The position numbers and the translations under genes are program-made. Under the pieces are notes generated by a model that ran no database searches, was not told where the DNA came from, and saw only the letters and a list, made by a program, of their open reading frames with translations. Of a stretch of DNA of 64,000 nt, positions 7,243-15,579 are shown in pieces. Location of the stretch: NCBI RefSeq assembly GCF_040654195.1, contig NZ_JBFAHM010000017.1, positions 62,001 through 126,000 on the forward strand, written 5' to 3'. Origin of the DNA: Hamadaea sp013361475 (GTDB lineage Bacteria; Actinomycetota; Actinomycetes; Mycobacteriales; Micromonosporaceae). The number at the start of each line of letters is the position of its first letter. Position 1 is the first letter of the stretch.

Positions 7243-8505
7243 CTACTTGGTCGCGTACAACATCTGAGCGGTGAGGGGATTGAGTTCGACGGCGCCGTCG
7301 TCGCCGATGACGACCGTGCCCCCGAGGTTCGCCAGCCGCCCGCCGACGACGGCGTTGGGCTCGAACGCGAAGGTCATGCCCGGGGCGAGCGGCAGCTCGC
7401 CGCCCATGGTGGGGACGTCGAAGAGCCGGCCGTAGGCGCGGGCCTCGGGCACGCGGCGCAGCCCCGAGCCGAATCCGCACACCGGGCCCATCGGGTTGAG
7501 CGAGTGGATCAGCGGGTGCACGTTCCAGGCGTCCGCCTCGCGCAGGGGGACCTGCATCGCCTCGACGACGTCGCCGAAGGTGTTGCCGGGCCGGGCGACC
7601 GCGAGGCCGGCCTCGTAGCTTGCCCGCGCGACCTCGGCGGCGGCCCGCACGTCCGGGTGCGGTTCGCCGATCGCGATCGCCACCTGGTGCTGGGTCTCCT
7701 TCATGCCGAACCGGCAGAACACCTCGGCCATGATCACGTCGCCGGCGGCGAGGACGCGGGGTGGCTGCGGCCGGTAGGACCAGACCGGCGGGCCCCAGGA
7801 GACGAAACCGGGACCGGTCGACAGCAGCATCCCCGGAGCGGCCACGCCCAGCCGGTACGCCGCGGCCATGCCCGCCGCGTAGACCTCGGCCTCGCTGACG
7901 CCGGGACCGGCCGCGGCCCGCATCGCCTCGGCCATCGCGTCGCCGGCCGCCGCGGAGTAGCGGATCACCGCGAGTTCTTCGTCGGACTGGCACACCGTGG
8001 CGAACAGATAGCCGAGGCCGACCGGCACGAACGTGGCCTCCGGCAGCTCGGACAGCACCTCCGTCCACATGCGGTACGGCAGGATCGGGTTGATGTGGAA
8101 CGGGGGATAGGGGTCGAGCCCGAGGACACCGACGGTGCCCGACTCCAACCGGTGTTCGCGGAGCACCTCCACGATTCCGGCGGCGTTCTTCGCGACCCGG
8201 ATGTCGCGCGGGGCGATCCAGAGGTCGTCGCCGCGCCGGGTGGCCTCGATGTGATCGGTGATCGGCAGGTTCGACCAGGTGAGCTGGATCGGGTCGGCGT
8301 CCCGGCAGAAGACGACGACGGAGCCGGGCCGGTCGTTGGTGAAGTACGCGTCCGGGGCGAACGGTGCGAGGTCGGCGCACTCGTGCTCGCCGTACGCCAC
8401 GAGCGCGTCGAGACCTTCGGCGGCCATGATGTCGCGGGCCAGACTCCAGCGGCGATCCCGCTCGGCGAGACTGTAGCGCGGTACGTGCGGTGCGGAACTG
8501 ATCAT
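7243..8505 (-). CDS. M24 (aminopeptidase P/creatinase-fold) protein with degraded metal site
   Basis: A 420-residue protein with a creatinase-like N-terminal domain (about 1-165) and a C-terminal pita-bread domain of family M24. Active M24 peptidases use Asp, Asp, His, Glu, Glu as metal ligands. Here the first Asp motif reads GDVIMAEVFC (Glu in place of Asp), the second Asp position falls on Gln in KETQHQ, and the final Glu motif reads LGGTVVIG (Gly). Only the histidine region (VHPLIHS) and FEPN glutamate look conserved. Creatinase works without metal, so a hydrolase of that kind, or a non-enzymatic role, is more likely than Xaa-Pro peptidase activity. TAGCGT six bases before the ATG suggests a leaderless transcript. 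Confidence 0.78.
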   Translation of the reverse strand: MISSAPHVPRYSLAERDRRWSLARDIMAAEGLDALVAYGEHECADLAPFAPDAYFTNDRPGSVVVFCRDADPIQLTWSNLPITDHIEATRRGDDLWIAPRDIRVAKNAAGIVEVLREHRLESGTVGVLGLDPYPPFHINPILPYRMWTEVLSELPEATFVPVGLGYLFATVCQSDEELAVIRYSAAAGDAMAEAMRAAAGPGVSEAEVYAAGMAAAYRLGVAAPGMLLSTGPGFVSWGPPVWSYRPQPPRVLAAGDVIMAEVFCRFGMKETQHQVAIAIGEPHPDVRAAAEVARASYEAGLAVARPGNTFGDVVEAMQVPLREADAWNVHPLIHSLNPMGPVCGFGSGLRRVPEARAYGRLFDVPTMGGELPLAPGMTFAFEPNAVVGGRLANLGGTVVIGDDGAVELNPLTAQMLYATK

Positions 8506-8598
8506 GCGCCCACGCTACGAAGACCAGCCTCACCAGGGCGTCTGTCGCCCTACCGGGTTCTGCGCGGCTATCGGCGAGCCCGCTTAGGTCATCGGCCC

Positions 8599-8667
8599 GG
8601 TCTGGTTCAGTACTCGGTCTGGTTCGGTACCCCGGTCGCGTTCAGTGTTCGGTCTCGTTCAGAACAT
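8599..8667 (-). repeat. Short imperfect tandem repeat spanning the LAL gene 3' end
   Basis: Four units of 17-18 bases, each beginning GGTC (plus-strand view) and containing a GTTC core, run 8599-8615, 8616-8633, 8634-8650 and 8651-8667. The last unit encodes the final residues of the LAL regulator (LNETEH) and the others follow its stop, as if the gene end had been copied several times. Read through, they would add further N-x-T-E-like peptides. Confidence 0.6.
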
Positions 8668-11380
8668 TCGCAAGGTCGGCGCGCGAGGCGATACCCAGCT
8701 TCGGGTACGCCTTGTACAGGTGGTAGCCGACCGTACGCGGACTGAGGAAGAGCCGCGCGGCGATGTCGCGATTGGACAGCCCGGCCGCGGCCAGCCGGAC
8801 GACCTGCCGTTCCTGCGGGGTCAACGTCGCCAGCGGCTCGGCCGCGGCCGGCGCATGTTCGGCGTACCCGGCGGCGCGCAGCTCGTCGTCCACCCGGCGC
8901 TGCCAGCCGGAGGCCGCCAGCCGCCCGAAAGCCTCCCGGGCGGCGGTCAGCTGCGCCGCCGCCTCGGCCCGTCGCTGCCGACGCCGCAGCCATTCGCCGA
9001 ACAACAGCCGCGTACGCCCATGTTCGAAGGGATGATCTTCCGCCGCGTGCAGGGTCAACGCCTGGTGGTAGAGCGGTTCGGCGTCCTCGGCGAGCAGCGC
9101 CGAGCAGCGGGCGGCGACCGCGAGCGCCCAGGGTCGCCCGGTCGCCTCGGCCCAGGCGGTGAACCGGGCGGTCGCATCGGCGGCGTCGGCGTTCCGGCCG
9201 AGCCGGGTCGCCACTTCGACCCGGTCGGGCAGCGTATGCAGTTGAACGCTGACGCTGTGGCGGGCCGAGCCCGCGGCGGCGTCGTTCAGCCGATCCAGGG
9301 CGGTGTCGTACCGGCCGTCCTGTAGGTCGAGCAACGTCAAGGCGTGGGCGGCCCAGCCGATCCCGGCCGTCCAACCGCGCTGACCGGCGACGACCAGCGC
9401 CTGCCGGGCAGCCGCCTGCGCCGGTTCCTGCTCCCCGCGTACGGCGTGCGCCCAGGCGGTCAGGCCGGTCAGGTGACTCAACCGGTGCCGCTGTCCGGTG
9501 TCCGCCGCCGTGCGGACCGCCTCCTCCCGGGCGGCGAGCGCCTCTTCAGGCTCGCCCAGCAGCAGCTGGGTGACGGCGAGCAGACCCAGGGGCTGAGGGA
9601 GGAGGGTTGCGCGGCCCTCCTGATAGCAGTCGGCGATGATCCCGACGGCCAGATCCCGGACCCGTCGATGGTCACCGATCAGGAGGCCGGCGTGGGCTGC
9701 GGCCAGCCGCTGAGGCACCGGCAGCCGCGGATCCTCCGCCGCGTCGACGTACGCGGTCAGCTCGGCGACAGCCTCGGCCGGCCGCCCGGCGGCCGCCTTG
9801 GCGAGGCCGGCGACCAGTCCGGTCAGCGGCCCGGTCGCCGCGCCGAGAAGGCGATCGAGGACGTCGTGCTGTTCGGTGTCGTTCGCGCCGCTCCAGGCGT
9901 ACACGGCGGCGCGGGCGACCACGGAGGCCCGGAATCCCGCCATTCCGGCGGCGGCCGGGACAGCCTCGTCGACCAGGATGCGTGCCGCCGCGACCGGGAC
10001 GCCGCGTTCGAACTCCAGCAGTGCCCGGACTCCGGCGAGCCGCCGAGTCGACGCCGGGTCGTCCTCGCGGCGCCCGGCTCGCCGGGCCAGCTGCTCGGCT
10101 CGTTCGAGCTGGCCCGCTTCCAAGGCGGTGGTCGCGGCGAAAGCCAGACGGCGGTACCGATCGGCGGGCGAGCCGGACAGTGCGGCGGCCCGTTCCGCGG
10201 TGGACGAGGCGATCGACAGCGCGGCCCGCGCGTCGGCCCGCTCACCGACCTCGTCCAGCGCCTGGGCCAGCTCGTCGTCCACACCCGTGGTGGCTGCGGC
10301 CCGGTGCAGCAGACCCCGGTCGCCGCCGGCCGCCTCGGCGAGTGCCCGATGGGCGTCAACCCGCTCCTTGATGTCCGCGTCCACCTGCGCGGCGACCCGG
10401 ATCAGGGGATGCCACAGGATGATCCACGAACCATCGGAGCGGAGCAGACGTGCCCGCTCCAGGATCGCGAAGTCGTCGAGAGTTCCGCCGGCGGACTCGG
10501 CGGCGGCCAGGATCGCGTCCCGGTCACCGTCTCCTGCCAGAGCCGTCACCAGCAGGCACCGTCGTGCCGTCGGCGGCAGGAGCGCGATCCGGTCCCGGAA
10601 GCCGCGCAACACCCGGCTCGGCAGCGTGCCCGGCTCCACGAACGCGGGGGTCAACGGGGCGAACCCGCCGGCACGCTGCTCCGGCGTCAACGACCGCGGC
10701 AACTCCAGCAGCGCCAGCGGGTTGCCCTCCGCCTCCCGCAGCATTTGATCTCGTACGCCCATCGCCAGGTCGGCGCTGTGCTCGGCGAGCAGCCGCTCGG
10801 CGGCGTCGGCCGGAAGTCCGGTGACGTGGAGTTCGGGCAACCCGGGTGTCTCGGCGAAACCTCCGTCGTCGCGGGCGGCGAACACCACCGCCACCGATTC
10901 CGCGTGTAGACGGCGTACGGCGAACAGCAGTGCGTCGGCCGACTCCCGGTCGAGCCACTGCGCGTCGTCCACGAGGCAGAGCAGCGGCCGGTCGCCGGAC
11001 AGGTCGGCCAGCAGGGTCAGTACGCCGAGGCCGACCTGGAATCGGTTGACGTCGTCGCCGGAGAGCCCGAGCGCGCCGCGTACCGCCGCCCGTTGCGCCT
11101 CCGGAAGGGCGCCGACCCGGTCGACCACCGGACGCAGCAGCAGATGCAACGCGGCGTACGGCAGCTCCGCCTCGGTCTCGACGCCGGTGACCCGCAGAAC
11201 GGCCGCTTCGTCGCCGGTGGACGCGCCGACGGGCGGCGAAAGGTGATCGGCCAGGTCGTCGAGCAATGCCGTCTTGCCGATGCCCGGCGCTCCGCGTATC
11301 ACCAGGGCCGCCGCCCGACCCGCGCGAGCCTCTTCCAGCAGCGCGCGCAGTCGGGCACGCTCCTCTTCGCGTCCGTGCAC
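8642..11380 (-). CDS. LAL-type LuxR transcriptional regulator
   Basis: A 912-residue large ATP-binding LuxR regulator. Residues 1-35 lead into an AAA/NTPase domain with Walker A GAPGIGKTALL (about 30-40) and Walker B LLCLVDDAQWLD. The middle is helical and TPR-like, rich in ALERAEQLARRAG-type helices. The C-terminal LuxR helix-turn-helix reads LTPQERQVVRLAAAGLSNRDIAARLFLSPRTVGYHL. LAL proteins usually activate catabolic or secondary-metabolite genes in response to a ligand; the target is unknown here. GTG 11380 has TAGGCT six bases upstream and no Shine-Dalgarno sequence. The 3' end is embedded in a short tandem repeat, so the exact C-terminus may vary between strains. Confidence 0.92.
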   Translation of the reverse strand: MHGREEERARLRALLEEARAGRAAALVIRGAPGIGKTALLDDLADHLSPPVGASTGDEAAVLRVTGVETEAELPYAALHLLLRPVVDRVGALPEAQRAAVRGALGLSGDDVNRFQVGLGVLTLLADLSGDRPLLCLVDDAQWLDRESADALLFAVRRLHAESVAVVFAARDDGGFAETPGLPELHVTGLPADAAERLLAEHSADLAMGVRDQMLREAEGNPLALLELPRSLTPEQRAGGFAPLTPAFVEPGTLPSRVLRGFRDRIALLPPTARRCLLVTALAGDGDRDAILAAAESAGGTLDDFAILERARLLRSDGSWIILWHPLIRVAAQVDADIKERVDAHRALAEAAGGDRGLLHRAAATTGVDDELAQALDEVGERADARAALSIASSTAERAAALSGSPADRYRRLAFAATTALEAGQLERAEQLARRAGRREDDPASTRRLAGVRALLEFERGVPVAAARILVDEAVPAAAGMAGFRASVVARAAVYAWSGANDTEQHDVLDRLLGAATGPLTGLVAGLAKAAAGRPAEAVAELTAYVDAAEDPRLPVPQRLAAAHAGLLIGDHRRVRDLAVGIIADCYQEGRATLLPQPLGLLAVTQLLLGEPEEALAAREEAVRTAADTGQRHRLSHLTGLTAWAHAVRGEQEPAQAAARQALVVAGQRGWTAGIGWAAHALTLLDLQDGRYDTALDRLNDAAAGSARHSVSVQLHTLPDRVEVATRLGRNADAADATARFTAWAEATGRPWALAVAARCSALLAEDAEPLYHQALTLHAAEDHPFEHGRTRLLFGEWLRRRQRRAEAAAQLTAAREAFGRLAASGWQRRVDDELRAAGYAEHAPAAAEPLATLTPQERQVVRLAAAGLSNRDIAARLFLSPRTVGYHLYKAYPKLGIASRADLANVLNETEH

Positions 11381-11421
11381 CGGGCCAGCCTAGCCGTCGA
11401 TGATCATCGCCGTTCCGGTCG

Positions 11422-12354
11422 TCACGGCGGTGGCCGCCGGGCGTCGGCTGCCGCCGCGATCGCCCACGCGTCGGCGACCGGGCCGAGGTGGCCGAGCTTG
11501 TCCGGGTTGATCACGGACCGGATCGTCTGGATACGCCCGTCGAGGATGTCGAGCGACAGGATGTTGAGCACCTTGCCGTCGCCGTCGCGCAGGATGGCGC
11601 CCGGCTGGCCGTTCACCTCGTGCGGCTCCACGCGGCCGCCGATCTCGGCGAACCTCGGCACGACGAAGGCCAGCAACGCGGCCACGTTGGCCGCGCCGAA
11701 GGCGCCGGTGCCGAACTGCGGCGCCTTGCCACCGCCGTCGCCGACCATGTGCACGTCGGCGGCGAGCAGCTCCATGAGCCCGGCCACGTCGCCTTCCCGG
11801 AAGGCGTCGAAGAACCGGCCGGCCAGCTCGTCGCGCTCCCGGCGATCGGTCGCGAACCGGGGCCGCCCGGCCTCCATGTGGCGGCGGGCGCGCACGGCGA
11901 GCTGGCGGCAGGCCGCCTCGGGCCGCCCGACCGCCGACGAGACCTCGGCGAAGCCGAACCCGAACACCTCCCGCAGGACGAACACCGCCCGTTCGAGCGG
12001 GCTCAGCCGCTCCAGGAGCAGCAACGCGGCCATCGACACCGAATCGGCCAGCTCCGCCGACCGCTCCGGATCCTCGTACGGGTCGTCGACCAGCGGCTCG
12101 GGGAACCACGGCCCGACATACTGCTCCCGGCGTACGCGGGCCGACCGCAGCACGTCGATGGAGACGCGGGTGACGACGGCCGACAGGAACGCCTTGGCCG
12201 ACTTCGGCTGCGTAGCCGAGCCCTCGTAGCGCAGCCACGTCTCCTGCACGGCGTCCTCCGCCTCGCTGACGCTCCCGAGAATCCGGTACGCGATCGCGAA
12301 CAGCAGCGGCCGCAGCTCCTCGAACTCGGCGGCCCGGCTCACCTCGGGGTTCAT
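11422..12354 (-). CDS. ECF41-family RNA polymerase sigma factor with SnoaL-like C-terminal domain
   Basis: A 310-residue sigma factor. Region 2 begins FEELRPLLFAIAYRILGSVSEAEDAVQETWLR; region 4 contains LSPLERAVFVLREVFGFGFAEVSSAVGRPEAACRQLA. A SnoaL/NTF2-like extension of about 110 residues follows. Three ECF41 hallmarks are present: the linker motif PWFPEPLV, DGGGK and NPDKL. In this family the fused C-terminal domain replaces an anti-sigma factor. Its ATG overlaps the stop of the upstream epimerase gene (ATGA), and the epimerase is the oxidoreductase/epimerase-type partner that characterises ECF41 loci. A recognisable ECF41 promoter precedes the pair, implying autoregulation. Confidence 0.93.
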   Translation of the reverse strand: MNPEVSRAAEFEELRPLLFAIAYRILGSVSEAEDAVQETWLRYEGSATQPKSAKAFLSAVVTRVSIDVLRSARVRREQYVGPWFPEPLVDDPYEDPERSAELADSVSMAALLLLERLSPLERAVFVLREVFGFGFAEVSSAVGRPEAACRQLAVRARRHMEAGRPRFATDRRERDELAGRFFDAFREGDVAGLMELLAADVHMVGDGGGKAPQFGTGAFGAANVAALLAFVVPRFAEIGGRVEPHEVNGQPGAILRDGDGKVLNILSLDILDGRIQTIRSVINPDKLGHLGPVADAWAIAAAADARRPPP

Positions 12355-13283
12355 GCCAGCTCCGCCCGGAAGCCCTGCCGCCACGACGGATAGCGCAACG
12401 TCCAGCCCAGTTCGCGCTTGGCCTTGGCGTTGCTGAAGCCGCGCCCCTCGGTCATCATGATCACCGCCTGATCCCCGGCCAGCAGGCGCGCCAACCACCG
12501 CGGTACGCGCATCGGCCGCTTCGCCCCGGCGCACTCGGCCAGGAACGGCAGCCATTCGTTGGCGGGCGCGGGTTCGTCGTCGACGATGTTGAAGACACCG
12601 CGGGCCTTCTGTTCGACCGCCAGCACCGTGGCGCTCGCCGCGTCGTCGAGGTGCACCCAGGAGCTGTAGCCGTTGGCCGCGCCCACCAGCGGATACTGGC
12701 GTTTGCGGACCAGCTCGACCTGATCGTCGATCGCGCCCGGGCCGTAGAACGCGCCATAGCGCAGCACCGCGCCGCCCACTTGGACGACGGACTCCTCGAC
12801 GTGCCGCATTGCGAGCAGGCCCGCGTGGGCCGCCGTACCGGGGAGCAGGTCCAGCGGATCCTCCTCGGTCTTCACCCAGCCGCCCTGCCGGATGCCGTTC
12901 CAGCTCGCGTACGCCTGTGCCACGAAGTGCGGCACCCCGGTCGTCTCCGCCGCCGCCAGCAGATGATCGGTTCCCTCGGTACGCAGCCGGTTCGTCTGCG
13001 CGAACCAGCGATCCGGGTGCTTGATGTCCGGCTTCCCGGCGTGCGTCATGGAGATCGCCGTCATCTGATGCACGATCACGTCCGGCCGGGCCGCCGCGAC
13101 CGCGCCGCCGACCGCGGATGCGTCGAGCCCGTCCATCACGACGCCCTCCGCGCCGAGCTGGGTCAGCAGGCCCAGCTTCGCCGCCGTCGTCGTTGTGGCG
13201 GTCACCTGATGGCCTCGGGCGACCAGCTGCGGCACCAGCCGCCGGCCCAGCACCCCGCTGCCACCGGCCACGAACACTCGCAT
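12351..13283 (-). CDS. NAD(P)-dependent epimerase/dehydratase family protein (ECF41 partner)
   Basis: A 310-residue extended short-chain dehydrogenase. The Rossmann dinucleotide motif is GGSGVLGRR near residues 7-15. The canonical Tyr-x-x-x-Lys is not obvious; the corresponding region reads AQAYASWNG, so classical epimerase chemistry is uncertain. The C-terminal part has the substrate-domain pattern GVFNIVDDEPAPANEWLP. ECF41 sigma factors are typically encoded with such oxidoreductases or epimerases or with carboxymuconolactone decarboxylases, and the four-base overlap with the sigma gene makes this one the partner. AAAGG eight bases upstream of ATG 13283 is the ribosome binding site. The substrate is unknown. 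Confidence 0.85.
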   Translation of the reverse strand: MRVFVAGGSGVLGRRLVPQLVARGHQVTATTTTAAKLGLLTQLGAEGVVMDGLDASAVGGAVAAARPDVIVHQMTAISMTHAGKPDIKHPDRWFAQTNRLRTEGTDHLLAAAETTGVPHFVAQAYASWNGIRQGGWVKTEEDPLDLLPGTAAHAGLLAMRHVEESVVQVGGAVLRYGAFYGPGAIDDQVELVRKRQYPLVGAANGYSSWVHLDDAASATVLAVEQKARGVFNIVDDEPAPANEWLPFLAECAGAKRPMRVPRWLARLLAGDQAVIMMTEGRGFSNAKAKRELGWTLRYPSWRQGFRAELA

Positions 13284-13320
13284 GTCACTTGCCTTTCGTC
13301 GAAGGGGCTTACCCCCACCA

Positions 13321-13347
13321 GACGACGCAGGCGGCAGTTCTGTGACG
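13321..13347 (-). promoter_or_regulatory. Putative ECF41-dependent promoter
   Basis: On the minus strand, CGTCACA (13347-13341) is followed after 16 bases by CGTC (13324-13321), about 40 bases ahead of the epimerase start. From memory, the published ECF41 promoter consensus is TGTCACA-N16-CGTC, so all but one base match with the same spacing. The epimerase-sigma operon would thus be autoregulated. Confidence 0.65.
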
Positions 13348-13370
13348 TGCTCGGAGGCCGGGTGTGAGAT

Positions 13371-13556
13371 TCAGCTCCGCGCCTTGCCCGGCGGCGACTC
13401 GTGGATGTGCAGGCGGCTCGGCTTCTCCCCGCGGGCGGCCAGCCGGCCCGCGGCCACCGCGTCCGCCCGGGTCTCGTGCCGCGACACCATCTCGCCGTCC
13501 CGGCGGACCTGCCAGCATTCGCCGTCGGGGAGCACACGGTATTCGATATGGCTCAT
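13371..13556 (-). CDS. DUF2188-like small protein
   Basis: A 61-residue protein, starting MSHIEYRVLPDGECWQVRRDGE and ending with a short basic tail. The layout (strand, W-x-V-x-R/K-x-G hairpin, then the helix RADAVAAGRLAARGEKPSRLHIHE) is that of the DUF2188 family of small actinobacterial and bacterial proteins of unknown function. The frame is open further upstream, but family similarity begins at this ATG. It stands alone between the ECF41 operon and a GNAT gene on the same strand, with about 90 bases on each side. Confidence 0.7.
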   Translation of the reverse strand: MSHIEYRVLPDGECWQVRRDGEMVSRHETRADAVAAGRLAARGEKPSRLHIHESPPGKARS

Positions 13557-13662
13557 CGGCTGCCCATCCGTTCGCTGTCGTCTGTCCAGTGTGCTGCGAC
13601 AGAGGTGTGCCCGAGGGGTGCCTGGCCGGGATTTCCCCATTTCGGGGTCGCCCAATCACGGG

Positions 13663-14577
13663 TCAGCTGGAAAGGGCGCGCAGGTAGGAGAACTGTGCGC
13701 CACAGGGCCGGTAGCCGAGCCACTCGTTGATCGCGAGCATCGGACCGTTCTCCTCGTCGTTGGTGGTGAACGCGTCGGTGATGCCGCGCTCGGCCGCCCG
13801 GCGCAGCGCCACCGACTTGGCGTACTTGGCCAGGCCGCGGCCGCGGAACGCCCGCCGTGTCCCGGTCCCGCCCGACCACATGCGCCGATCGAGGTCAGTC
13901 TCCACCAGCGTGTACGCGGCCGGCTGCCCGTCGGCGTACACCAGGACGCTCGCCGCCTTGTCGGTGTCGGGCGCGTCCCAGATCGTCGACCGCCACTCGG
14001 CGAAGTCCATCGCGTCGGCGGGCGTGTCGCCGGGCTCGTCCAGCACCGCCTCCGAGTCGACCGCGAAGACCTCCTCGGGCGTGGTCTCGGCGAACGACAC
14101 GGCCCGCACGTGCTCCCCGGTGGCCGGTGTCGGTGGCAGCGGCCCTTCGAGGTTGAGGTGCGAGTAACGCAGTTCGTGCCGCTGTGCGAAGCCCCGCGTC
14201 CCGAGGAACCGAACAGTCGCCTCGTCGCCGTCGCCCCAGCCCTCGACGCGGGTGCCGCCGACCTCCCCGAGATGGGCCATGAGCCGGTCGAACAGCTCGC
14301 CGCCGAGGCCGCGTCCTCGGTAGTCCGGTCGCACGAGGAGGCCGAGCTGGCTCGCCCCCGGCAGCGAACTGGAGATCGACAACCCGGCCCGGCCGACCCC
14401 CGCGACGCGGCCGTCCTCCTCGGCGACCAGGCGCAGCGCGTGCGCCCGAGCCGGTTCCGTCGCCCAGTGATGGCGGAAGGCCGCTTCGTGGACGACGGCG
14501 TACGCGTACAGGTCACGCTGGATGGCGACGAAGGCCGGTTCGTCGCCCGGCCCGGCCGGTCGAATGGTGAATGCCAT
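13663..14577 (-). CDS. GNAT-family acetyltransferase with two GNAT domains
   Basis: A 304-residue protein with tandem N-acetyltransferase folds. The first holds the acetyl-CoA pyrophosphate-binding signature RPDYRGRGLGGELFDRL near residues 84-100. The second, degenerate but recognisable, contains RAFRGRGLAKYAKSVALRRAAERG near residues 243-265, followed by NEWLGYRPCG, the usual GNAT C-terminal strand motif. Double-GNAT proteins of this length are common in actinomycetes and include small-molecule and aminoglycoside-like acetyltransferases. The substrate cannot be predicted. TACACC six bases upstream of the ATG suggests a leaderless message. It is divergent from the cyclase-like gene. Confidence 0.85.
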   Translation of the reverse strand: MAFTIRPAGPGDEPAFVAIQRDLYAYAVVHEAAFRHHWATEPARAHALRLVAEEDGRVAGVGRAGLSISSSLPGASQLGLLVRPDYRGRGLGGELFDRLMAHLGEVGGTRVEGWGDGDEATVRFLGTRGFAQRHELRYSHLNLEGPLPPTPATGEHVRAVSFAETTPEEVFAVDSEAVLDEPGDTPADAMDFAEWRSTIWDAPDTDKAASVLVYADGQPAAYTLVETDLDRRMWSGGTGTRRAFRGRGLAKYAKSVALRRAAERGITDAFTTNDEENGPMLAINEWLGYRPCGAQFSYLRALSS

Positions 14578-14628
14578 GCCCTTGGTGTATCAGCGGCCGC
14601 AACCGCATTTCGCGGCTACACTCGCCCG

Positions 14629-15579
14629 ATGGCCGTCCTCGACTGGCTGCTCGACTCCGATCCCGCCCTGCGCTGGCAGGTCCAGCGCGACCTCACCGAC
14701 GCGCCGCCGGAGATCCTCGCGGCCGAGCGCCGGCGGATCGCCGACGAGGGCTGGGGCGCACGGCTGCTCGCCCTGCAAGGCGACGACGGCAACTGGGACG
14801 GCGGCGCGTGCTTCCCGGCCGGGTGGTGGGCCGCCGACCATCGCGAGGACGAGGCACAACCCTGGACACCCACGCTGCCCACGCTGCAACTGCTGGTGTA
14901 CTTCGGCATCGATCCGGCCGACGACCGCGTACGCCGGGCCGTCGAGCAGGTGCGCGAGAAGAGCCGCTGGGACTACGACGACCGGCCGTTCTTCGCCGGT
15001 GAGGTCGACTGCTGCATCAACGGCCGGACCGTCGCCATCGGCGTCTACTTCGGACAACCCGTCGACGGCATCGTGGATCGGCTGCTGGCGGACCAGCTCG
15101 ACGACGGCGGCTGGAACTGTTACGCGGAGGAGACGGGCTCGGTCCGGTCCTCGTTCCCCTCGACGATCAACGTCCTCGAGGGCCTGCTGGCGTACGAGCG
15201 GGCGAACGGCGGTCCAGCCGAGGTCCGCGAAGCACGCCGCCGGGGCGAGGAGTATTTGCTGGAGCGCGCCCTGCTCAGGCGCAGGAGCACCGGCGAGATC
15301 GTCGAGCCGAGCTGGCTGCAGTTCTCCTTCCCGCTGCGCTGGCAGTACGACGCGCTGCGTGCCCTGGAGTACTTCAGCACCGTGGGCGGCCCGCCCGATC
15401 CCCGGCTGGCCGAGGCGATCCACCTCGTGCGGTCCAAGCAACAGCCGGACGGGACCTGGCTGCTGGAGCACACGCTGCCCGGCAAGGTCTTCTTCGACCT
15501 GGAGGACGGCGACGGCCGCCCGAGCCGATGGAACACGCTCCGGGCGACGCGGGTGCTCGCCTGGCACGACCAGGTGTGA
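14629..15579 (+). CDS. Terpene cyclase/prenyltransferase-fold (squalene-cyclase-like) protein
   Basis: A 316-residue all-helical protein with QW-like motifs of the alpha/alpha-barrel cyclase superfamily: LLALQGDDGNWDGG (about 43-56), LLADQLDDGGWNCYAE (about 154-170) and VRSKQQPDGTWLLEH (about 265-280). It is half the length of squalene-hopene cyclase (about 630) and lacks the DxDDTA catalytic motif, so it is a single-barrel relative and probably not a triterpene cyclase. The start is ATG 14629 with TACACT six bases upstream (leaderless pattern). It overlaps the hydrolase start by one base. No isoprenoid genes are nearby. Confidence 0.75.
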   Translation: MAVLDWLLDSDPALRWQVQRDLTDAPPEILAAERRRIADEGWGARLLALQGDDGNWDGGACFPAGWWAADHREDEAQPWTPTLPTLQLLVYFGIDPADDRVRRAVEQVREKSRWDYDDRPFFAGEVDCCINGRTVAIGVYFGQPVDGIVDRLLADQLDDGGWNCYAEETGSVRSSFPSTINVLEGLLAYERANGGPAEVREARRRGEEYLLERALLRRRSTGEIVEPSWLQFSFPLRWQYDALRALEYFSTVGGPPDPRLAEAIHLVRSKQQPDGTWLLEHTLPGKVFFDLEDGDGRPSRWNTLRATRVLAWHDQV

